DNA of 64,000 bases, taken from Parasponia andersonii (taxonomy: Eukaryota; Streptophyta; Magnoliopsida; Rosales; Cannabaceae). Position 1 is the first letter of the stretch. Every line of letters begins with the position of its first letter. Shown here piece by piece: positions 55,793-64,000 of this stretch. Below the pieces are notes generated by a model. That model did no database searches, was not told the DNA's origin, and saw only the letters and a list, made by a program, of their open reading frames with translations. The stretch lies in NCBI GenBank assembly GCA_002914805.1, contig JXTB01000034.1:1220972-1284971 (forward strand), in the 5' to 3' direction. A program made the position numbers and the translations under genes.

Positions 55793-58700
55793 TCAAAGGT
55801 TGAGGCGGCTCGGAGTTGGAGCAGAGCGGGGAGGATTCGTGAGCATATGAACCACTTCCCTCATGGTGGGCCTGGCGGAGCTTTCATCTTGGACGCACAA
55901 CATTGCAATCTTGAACAGGTGAATGACACCTGTCAATTGGTAATTGTGAAGCCTTGGGTCCACCACGGCTAACACCGACGCCGTATCCGACGGCTGGGAG
56001 AGCTCTGATGTGGTCTTCGTCACCCACCGCACTATGTCCACTCCATCCCCGAAATCCCCGACTGGTCTCCTCCCCGCTATCAGCTCCAGCAGCACCACAC
56101 CGAAGCTGTACACGTCGCTTTTCTCGTCCACTTTCAGAGTGTAGGCATACTCTGTTACACCAGATTATAAGTAAAACTCAGTCAATCTTAGTCAACTACC
56201 AAATAAGACAAAAAGCAAATCAAATACATTCTTTTGTGGCTAACCAAGCACAATTAGATTTTCTGCTAAAAAAAAAAAATACAATTAGATTATTAATTCA
56301 CACGTGTCGTGTGTTTATACAAAATTCACTTCATGATCATTGTGCAAGCTGTATGTAAACAATATTAAACCATGCAAAGCTAAACGCCCAATTGCTACAC
56401 TTTAACTAGTTAATCACATGGTTCTTGAGACCTCAATCTTGTATTATCAATGTATTGGGCACTTTCGAATTTTGAAAACCATACGAATTACGATATTATG
56501 AGTTTGAAAGCATGTGTTATGACAAGAACCTAGATATTGATACATGCATGTATTATGCTAAATCATGGAAATCGTGACATATAGTACGTGAATTATAAAT
56601 AATACAATATGTGTGTTCTTAAATGCATGACATATATGCATTATTCTAGCTTGAACATGAAAGAAACAATAACAAACTACAAAGCAAACTTCATCTCTAA
56701 ACGTTATTCAGCTAAGAACTGGACTGAAACGAACCTGGTGCGATGTAACCATATGAACCTGCAATAGAGGACATGCACTCCGAAGCCCCAGCATCCCTAA
56801 GAAACTTAGCAAGCCCAAAATCAGCAACATGGGCCTCCATGTCCGAGTCCAATAAAATATTATTGGACTTTACGTCCCTGTGGATGATCAGAGGCGAACA
56901 GTCATGGTGGAGATAACAGAGCCCCTTGGCAGCCTGCACCGCGATCTTGTACCTCGTCTCCCACTCCAAACGCCCTCCTTTGAACCCATGAAGCAGCTCC
57001 CCCAAGCTCCCATTCGGCATGTACTCGTACAGCAACAAGTTCGTGTCCTTGTTCGAAACATAACCCAAAAGCCTCACGATGTTCCGGTGCCTAATCTGCC
57101 CCAAAGTCTGGATTTCCGCCAAGAACCCGTGATCAGAGCCGCCTCGCCCGTACAGCTTCTTGATGGCAACCTCCGCCCCGTACGGCAGGGACCCTCGGTA
57201 GACGACCCCTGCTCCGCCTTTGCCTATGATATTCTCTTCCCTCACGCACTCGAGCACGTCCTCGACCTTGAAATCTAGCCGTTGGAACGCCGTGAGCTTC
57301 CAAGCCCTGGATTTCTGAAGCTTCTTCTTTCTTATTCGGTAGAGTGTGAGTAAGACCAGTAAGAGAATTGTAGCGACCGCGATCAGAGTGAGACTGAGCT
57401 GGGTTGAGCTCAGAGCCTTCTTGTCTTGACCCGAGGACCCAGCTCCGTTCGCCAGAGACGGGCATTGTGCACGACTTGGAGGACAGAGGTTTGGGTTTCC
57501 GGCAAACGACGTGTCGTTGAAGGCCATGAACTGCCCGCCAGATGGGACTCGGCCAATGAAATCGTTGTACGAGAGGTCAAGCGTGGTGAGACTCGACATG
57601 GACCGAATCTCGCCCGGAATTTGGCCCGTTAGATGGTTTCTGGAGAAATTTAGAACGCTTAGGACATTGAGGTTGGATATCCCTCTAGGAACTTCACCCA
57701 CCAAACTGTTCTGACTAAAGTCAATGGCATTAAGAGAAGAGCAATTAGAAATCGAAACCGGGATGTCACCGCTGAGATTATTAGCGCTAAAATTGACCCT
57801 TGCCAATGATCTTAAACCAAATATCTCCTCAGGAATTCCCCCATAAAACCTGTTCTGCTCCACGTAAAGATTCTGCAAATTCTTGAAATTCCCAATCGCC
57901 GGAGGGATTATCCCGGTGAGCCAATTGGAAGAAAGCACCAGTAATCCGAGCGAGTCACCTGACATTTGAGAGGGAAGCTCTCCAGAGAAAAAGTTATCAT
58001 TGAGTTCAATCATACTCACATTTGGCAAGTTGAAAATCCCAGGCGGAATCGTCCCATTGAAATAGTTCTTCCCTATTCGGATTTTGGTCAGCGACTTGCA
58101 TTGACCGATCTCGTCCGGAATCGGTCCGAAGAAAGAGTTCTGCATCAGAATAAGCGTCATCAACCTCCCTCCTTTGCACAAATCACTGGGGACCAGTCCA
58201 GTCAAGTGGTTGTCCGTAACGTCCAAGAACATGAGCTTCCCATTTCGGCCAAGACTCTCCGGAAGGTAAAAAGTGAAGTTGTTGCCCCAAACCTGAAGGG
58301 CCTCCAAATTCGGAAGCTGACCCACAAACTCGGGGATGCTACCGTAGAAACGGTTCCTGAACAGATTAAGCAGCGTCAAGTTCTTCAGCTCCGAGAAGCT
58401 CGCGGGTATCTCGCCCGTGAGCTCGTTGATCGAGAGATCTAGAGACATTAAGCTCTCTAGACCAGAGAGCTCCGGAGGTAATTGGCCCGTGAGACGATTA
58501 ATCTGCAAAAACAAAGAGTGCAAATTCTTTAATTGGGCCAGAGTTTTGGGTATCTCCCCAGTGAGGTTACAACCACCCATATCAAGCAGCTTAAGGGAGC
58601 TCATGTATCCCAACTCAGGAGGGATACCACCGTCGTAGTTGTTGTCATACCCAACGTACATTTCTTTGAGATTCTCCAACTTAGCTAAGCTCGCCGGAAA

Positions 58701-59345
58701 CTTCCCGCTGAGGCTGTTCCCGTTCAGACCCAGATACTCCAAGCTCTGAATCTCAGAGTAACTTTCCGGTATGCTTCCCGTGAAGTAGTTCCCGCCAAGA
58801 TGAAGATGTTTAATCTTTTTGAGACCAACAATCTCGATCGGTAATGGACCAGTGAAATTGTTGTCGTATATGTCGAGAACTTCGAGCTCCGTCATTCCGA
58901 GCGTGATTTCTCCGGGGAACCTGTCATTGAAGGCGTTGTTGGAGATGTTCAAGTGTTTCAGGGAAGTGAGGTTTGCCATCTCCGGGGGGAGTTTTCCGGT
59001 GAGATTGTCGCAGGCGATGGTGAGGTTCACGAGCTTGCTCAGAAGCCCAATCTCCGGCGGCAAGTATCCAAACAGGGGAACATTGGTGACGTTGAGAGCC
59101 GTGACACGTGACTCGTCGTTGCACGTGACTCCGTAAAAGGAGCAGTGTGCTGAAGGAGGAGGAGAAGAAGAAGAAGAAGAAGAAGAGGGTAGCCAGTTAT
59201 CGAGTCCCGAACCTCTGGGGCCGGTCATGGCGTTCTTGAGGTCCAACAGCACGTCCAGGTCACTGTACCCAGAACAGATAGTGGTAAGTAAAAAGCAAAG
59301 AAGAAGAATCTGATATAAAGATGAGGCTGAGACTAAGGCTATCAT
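55793..59345 (-). CDS. CLV1: CLAVATA1-type LRR receptor-like kinase (intact)
   Basis: Gene model complement(join(55793..56151,56735..59345)). The single intron (583 bp, GTTCGT..CAG) splits the glutamate codon of the kinase APEY word, the place where CLV1 genes have their only intron. The product is 989 residues, the usual length for the family. It has a signal peptide (about 1-25), an LRR cap with CSFYGVTC, about 20 leucine-rich repeats to about residue 600, a membrane span (about 650-669) and a cytosolic Ser/Thr kinase. Kinase motifs: GKGGAG at 708, VAIK lysine 729, HRD aspartate 824, DFG 842. All are intact. Family knowledge: CLV1 binds CLE peptides at the cell surface and limits stem-cell number by restraining WUSCHEL; legume orthologues control nodule number. 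Assignment to CLV1 rather than the BAM relatives rests on overall resemblance. Confidence 0.95.
56152..56734 (-). other. Intron of the CLV1-like gene
   Basis: Starts GTTCGT after the sequence for SYGYIAP plus one base, and ends TGTAACAG before AGTATGCC. Joining restores the PEYAYTL word of the kinase activation segment. Confidence 0.95.
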
Positions 59346-59630
59346 CTCTGTTGTGTTAAATTACTCCAAACTAGTTTCAGATTGAGATTTAGACGTAGAA
59401 GATATCTATGATCTAGCTAGTCTACTATGTGGTACGCTATGGTTATGGAGTAAACAGACGGGTTTGAAACTATGGCGCTACAAATAGTAGTTCAGTATAT
59501 AAATTAAGAAGAATTAATTAATAAAAAGAATAGCTTTAGAAAGAGAATCCAAGCTTTGAATTTAATAAACCAAAATTGGAAAAAGTAGAGAGAACAGAGA
59601 GAGAGAGAGAGAGTGAAAGGGTTGCATGAG
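59346..59630 (-). promoter_or_regulatory. 5' leader and core promoter region of the CLV1-like gene
   Basis: On the minus strand 'taatttatatac' lies at about 59494-59505, roughly 150 bases upstream of the ATG, a fair TATA box. A CT tract (plus-strand GA repeat at 59586-59616) lies further upstream. Pseudogene B keeps only the first 75 bases or so of this stretch and lacks both features. Confidence 0.5.
59586..59616. repeat. (GA)n microsatellite upstream of the receptor gene
   Basis: Alternating GA with one interruption. CT on the transcribed strand, a common promoter-proximal feature in plants. Confidence 0.85.
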
Positions 59631-61116
59631 AGGTTTCATGTCATGTCCTAGGGGTCTGTCTAAGACCTGCAGTTTCGAATTCACTGAGGGTCCCACTCTA
59701 CGGATTTTACGGTATTAAAACGGATGGTTAACGTTCGTTGAGTGCCTTTTACCGGTTTGCCATTGTCGTTTCTTTGTGTTGGTGGCAGTAAAGGGGGGTT
59801 TACTTTAAGGCCTAAAAAGGGAAAAGGGAAAAAACTTAAGAAGGGCAGACGTTGAGATTGACGGTACACGGCTAACACGCTAGGGTGTGAGGGTAGTACG
59901 CATAGGATGTGCTTTGACGGCGTGATTTGGCGGTTTGAATTCTGAAGGGCACGATAATTTGTTGTTGGACTTGCAGAGCTCTATCTTCGTCTTGCTCTTT
60001 CAAGTCTTTCCGCCAGTTGTTCTGTGACGTAGTGGTTTATCTAGCGTTATATTTTCTCTGTTTTTTAAGAAAGCTATCATCAATTATTAATAGCAGATAT
60101 TATTAAAAAAAAAAAAAAATTGTAATACGCCAAATTTCAAAATTTTTTAATTCAATTTTGGTTTATTTTATTTATTGTTCGAGCTGAACTACAGACTGAC
60201 CCACTGTTCAATTGGTTCATAAACTGGGTTAAATTTCGGCTTTTACATTATATCTATGTCTTAATTTTAGTTTATGAATTAAAAAAGGGGAATTAGGTAA
60301 TTTTAGTTTCTGAATTTTAAAAAAGAAATTTATGTGAAATATATACTATTTTAAAAGTGTGTTCTATAGAATAGCCTTTTGACAAACTCTGTAAATGGTT
60401 GATAATTACGTAGGTGAGCATGGCGAAAATGGTACAGGCCGATGGTAGAGTTATAAAATAGATCATTTCTCAAAAATAGAGGTTTAAAAGAATCTAGTCG
60501 CAAAGAATCCCATATGAAAAGTATCTAACTTTGGCTAATGGATTAATTATTTTTGTCACATTAAACACTTATCTTTTGTTACAATATTAGTTCTTGAGGC
60601 GAAAATGTAGTTTAATTAAGGCAACATGACCCACTTCAAATTTCAAGAAGTAAAAGGAGAAGAGTAAAATTAACCTAACTTTATTATTATTATTATTATT
60701 ATTAGTGTTTAATGCGAATGGATTTTGTTTCTCAATCTGCAACTTCAGTGTCCCATTTTCCCTCTGTATTCTTGTGCATCCATCCAATCCATCCACTTGG
60801 TGGATTTTTATCAAAATCAAAAATCTATGCGGATGCTGTCTTTTTGTGAGGCTGATCATCGATTGGGCTTTTGGGCATTTTGCTGGGCCCACTGTAGCAA
60901 AGTCCCTCTGTGTCTTTTCCCAGAAAGACAACTTTTCCCCTCTGACTCAATTTGGCTGTGTGATAAAAAGTCCACTTTCTTTTCTATTTTCCTAATCTCT
61001 TTCTTTCACCAATCTGGGGATCCCTCCCCCCAAAGTCATGTGCCCCAAACAGGCCAAGTCCTTTGCCTCTCACAGTCAGGCTCATTCATATACGACTAGT
61101 ACAGATTTCTCCTCTT
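59631..61116. other. Upstream region private to the intact gene
   Basis: No gene recognised; ORFs here are short and lack domains. This segment has no counterpart next to pseudogene B. It contains a run of TTA repeats at about 60682-60703. Confidence 0.6.
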
Positions 61117-62345
61117 TTCACTTTTCAGACTAGTAATAGTACATTACACACTTCTAAATTGAATTTGTATTTTCCTATGCCGATCCAACTCAACGAGTTA
61201 ACTTAACTCGTGGACTTTCTTTCCTTCAATTATATTATACACCGTATCTATCAAACTATGGCGTCTTCATAACAAAAAAGAGTTCCTTTAGCCTTTAGGG
61301 ACCTCTTTAATCTTTTATGGTGGGAGATGAAAGTGGTTGCATTTATTCTTTTCTCTAAGTTGAAGAGAATATATTCATATTCTCATATAATGCCTTAGTG
61401 GAGAATTCTGTATTAGAAGAATCTAACCAAAGGGTTTTTGGAGAATAAGGATTAAACTCTTCTTCTTTTTTTATTTTCCCTTTTTTACTGCTATAGAAAG
61501 CAATTAATTTATCCACGGATTTGCATAACTTTTTGGATACGTCAACTCTATACTTTCCCGCGTATACTTTGGTGCTTCATACGACTTGATTTTAAGTGAC
61601 TGAAATTATTAGTATTTTAAAATGTAACATTCGTTATATTTGTTTTAATATGTAGCTTTATTTGTGCTCCGTCCCAAACTTGTCCACAGGATCGTATATA
61701 AGTAGGCTAATATATTTTTGGATATTGGTATAAGAGAAAAGTTCATGCATGCTTGGCTGTCCAACATCGAATCATTTGAGATTTAAGAAACATGTGGTGG
61801 AGCAGACCTAGCTCTACCTCACCTTTAAATGAAGTCAATGGCAAACCAAAGGCCAGCAAGAAAAAAAAATCTCATGCCTTTTTTTTTTTCGTACTCTTAA
61901 CTCTTAGTACAACTTGGGAAAAAGCGTTATTAATTTTTTTGCAGAAAAAAAAGGCGTTATTAATTGGCCTCTTCTCCTATCATTATTAAATTATCCGAGA
62001 TACTGAGACAATATAGCAAATGGAACATTGCTGTTAAAAGGAGCCTTATTAAATCTAAGTAGGTAAGTACAAATAAGTTTCCGTAGAGTCGAGATCCGGA
62101 AAAAGTTACTTAGGGTTCTCTTGCCATGCAATAATCAATCAATGGATGTAACAATATTGTACCTTGTTTCATTTTATATGACGAGGTCCAGGAATAGTCA
62201 CATTGTAGAATGTAATCTATCTCTCGTTTTGGATCATAATCTGTCTCCATATTTGACTTTATGAATGTTAAAAAACAAACCAGAAAAATGGACTTTTATC
62301 ATAAATGTGACACCTTCCTAATTCTAATATTCCCAATTTTACAAG
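61117..62345. repeat. Upstream block duplicated next to pseudogene B
   Basis: Aligned in order with 25817-27145, with many substitutions and small indels, including the ends 'cacttttcagact' and 'acaccttcctaat'. No coding sequence. Confidence 0.85.
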
Positions 62346-63540
62346 TAAATGCTCTAGAAACAAGCTTTTCCATATTGCAGTGACTTGGCTTTAGATTCCA
62401 TTCATTTCATCGCTCAAAAGTAGTCATTTTTAAGTAAATAACAGCCTCGGATTATTGTAAATTTAGAACTATCTTCTTATTCAGTTAGTTATCCGTATTA
62501 TTCATTCATGAATCATGTAACTTTCACATATTGGAAGAGTGTCAACACCCGTCTTATTAATGTCACATTAATGTTAGTTTTATATTGAAGTGAGATTCAC
62601 AGTTCCATCACACATCTCACTCTAAGATTGATATATTCTCTTTTATACATATTTTCTCTTGGGCACGTATATAGTAGCGTCGCAGAAAAAAAAAATCTTA
62701 TGTAGCGCTACAGTCTGCATACTATCGAATGGATTTAAAATAAGTCTATAGTTGAGTCGCAAAAAAAAAAACCCTTACGTAAGGTCACAGTCTACGCACA
62801 ATCTACGCACTGTCAAATTTAAACTAATGGTTTCGATAAATAGTTTTATTTAAGAAAAAATAAGCTCACATTCACGTGATCCGCATCCATGAGTGGGTAT
62901 ATACCCAAGCCAAAAAATTTCTAAAATACCTTTAAAAAAAATGGAACAAAAATTCTGAACTAACCCTCCCCATCTCAGAACCTCGAATCCTCCAATTTAT
63001 GCGAAGGCAAACAACAAAACTTTCTATATGCATCCTCTCATAGTTATTTTACTTTGGTATTTTTTTTTTTTTAATTTTTGGCTAAATATCAATGGCCGAC
63101 TACACAACATTTAGCATAACTACAAGAATACGTTGTGCATGATCAAAATCATAACCCACTTTTTGAACTTGATCAATTATTTTCTCAACCTACAATTAAA
63201 TAAAAACATTACAAATTCAGGAAATGGGTATAAGCTAAAATAGAATAAAACTCCAAAAAAAATTCACAATTTCCCAACATTTCTTTCTAAACTACTTTGA
63301 GCTTCTTTTTAACACTATAAATATAGTATATAAAAATCCGGATTTTTAGGAAAGTAATTTGGATATTTTACCGGATATTATATTGGGTGAATTAATTTAC
63401 AAAAATTTTGTGCAGAAGAACTAAATTATAAATTGTTGGAGGACTGAATTGATAGAGTTTGGGAACCAAGGACTATAGCGTAATTTTTTGAAAAATTGCA
63501 CAGTCCCATATATTTCCACTCATGTGGGTATCCTTTTTCC
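62346..63540. other. AT-rich intergenic
   Basis: No gene. A short direct repeat is visible at about 62678 and 62756 (gtcgca, a run of A, cttaNgta, cacagtct-gca). Nothing else recognised. Confidence 0.55.
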
Positions 63541-64000
63541 CAGTCACTCTCTCTCTTTTCTCCCTCTCTCTTCCCCGATGCTCTCTCTCTCTCTGCTCAC
63601 TCTCAGCCGAAGGACCGGCGAGGGCCGTGCCGCCGCCCAAGTTGCTGTCTGGCTCGCCAACCACCTGGTGTGAGCTCGCCGCGACGCCAAGAAGCTCCAC
63701 TGACCGTCGCCAGCCACTGCCGAGGCCTGCTCGCCGGAAAACGCCATTTTCGGTCGTTTCGGATTTCTTGTCTCTGGCGACTATTCCGGCCACCATTTGA
63801 CCTCTAACTGGGTTCGTTGGATTCGTCTCGTCGAGAGGAAGCTCAAGGTATATATATCTTAACCCTATACTGCCCGAATCAAAAGTTACCATTTTTAGAA
63901 TATTTTGAGCTTGAGTTGACTTTTTGATTCGGCCGTTGGATTGTGTTTTTATTGTCATTTTTGGATTATACTACAAAAATAGGAAAGTTTGATATATATA
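63541..64000 (+). other. GC-rich leader-like block at the window edge
   Basis: After CT repeats (about 63545-63600) comes a GC-rich stretch with many 'gccgg'/'cgccg' words up to about 63848. It ends with a good splice-donor-like AAG/GTATAT and a T-rich continuation. Both strands have open frames of 60-160 codons, none with a domain I know. It could be the first exon of a gene starting here or part of a GC-rich retrotransposon LTR. The window ends too soon to decide. Confidence 0.35.

Noticed and set aside
57133-57465. ORFs overlapping the CLV1-like gene in other frames and on the plus strand (also 56880-57278 and 57966-58442)
   Set aside because: They are shadow frames of a fully supported receptor gene with intact domains on the minus strand.
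60705-61099. Overlapping ORFs of about 100 codons upstream of the receptor gene
   Set aside because: No domain, no codon pattern, no counterpart in the duplicated block; probably chance.

Overview
This is a nuclear chromosome segment of a flowering plant, almost certainly a eudicot. The evidence is AT-rich intergenic DNA, spliced genes with GT/AG borders, many plant-type LTR retrotransposons (Ty1/copia and Ty3/gypsy of the Tat lineage), a plant-type Helitron, small TIR elements, and a CLAVATA1-type receptor kinase gene with its usual single kinase-domain intron. I cannot name the species. There is a 433-base N gap at 4539-4971 and one N at 19491.

Only one host gene looks intact: a CLV1-like LRR receptor kinase on the minus strand, complement(join(55793..56151,56735..59345)), 989 codons plus stop. 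Three decayed relatives lie in the same orientation: fragment A (1-560, running off the left edge), pseudogene B (about 11650-25674) and fragment C (27146-27440). B and the intact gene share upstream DNA as well (25675-27145 against 59346-59430 and 61117-62345), so the locus grew by segmental duplication. B is split by three LTR insertions: copia A (12467-17696, target duplication AAGCT), a 1.5 kb solo LTR (18412-19905) and copia B (20116-25251, target duplication ATTTC).

Region by region: 1-2681 holds fragment A, a small Mutator-like MITE and a solo LTR. 2682-9124 is an internally deleted Tat-type gypsy element with a perfect CATAT duplication, a 99-bp minisatellite and an antisense gene. 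9300-10640 is an old copia remnant. 11650-27440 is the pseudogene B/C region. 28129-28362 is a second copy of the MITE. About 28400-39624 is a decayed Helitron on the minus strand, with a Rep/helicase gene, an RPA-like gene, a long T-rich leader and a recognisable 5' terminus. 39625-43557 is AT-rich with an inverted-repeat element and a SINE-like copy. 43696-54780 is an 11.1 kb Tat-type gypsy element, again with an antisense spliced ORF, inserted in a TIR element. 55253-64000 holds the intact receptor gene, its upstream region, and a GC-rich block at the right edge.

Functionally the window is a stem-cell-signalling receptor locus whose duplicates became pseudogenes and mobile-element targets. 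I found no tRNA, rRNA or CRISPR. The most unusual biology is the Helitron carrying an RPA-like ssDNA-binding gene and a Rep/helicase whose HUH and Walker A motifs are both damaged, together with antisense spliced genes in two independent Tat elements, one of them a single in-frame stop away from open over its last three exons.
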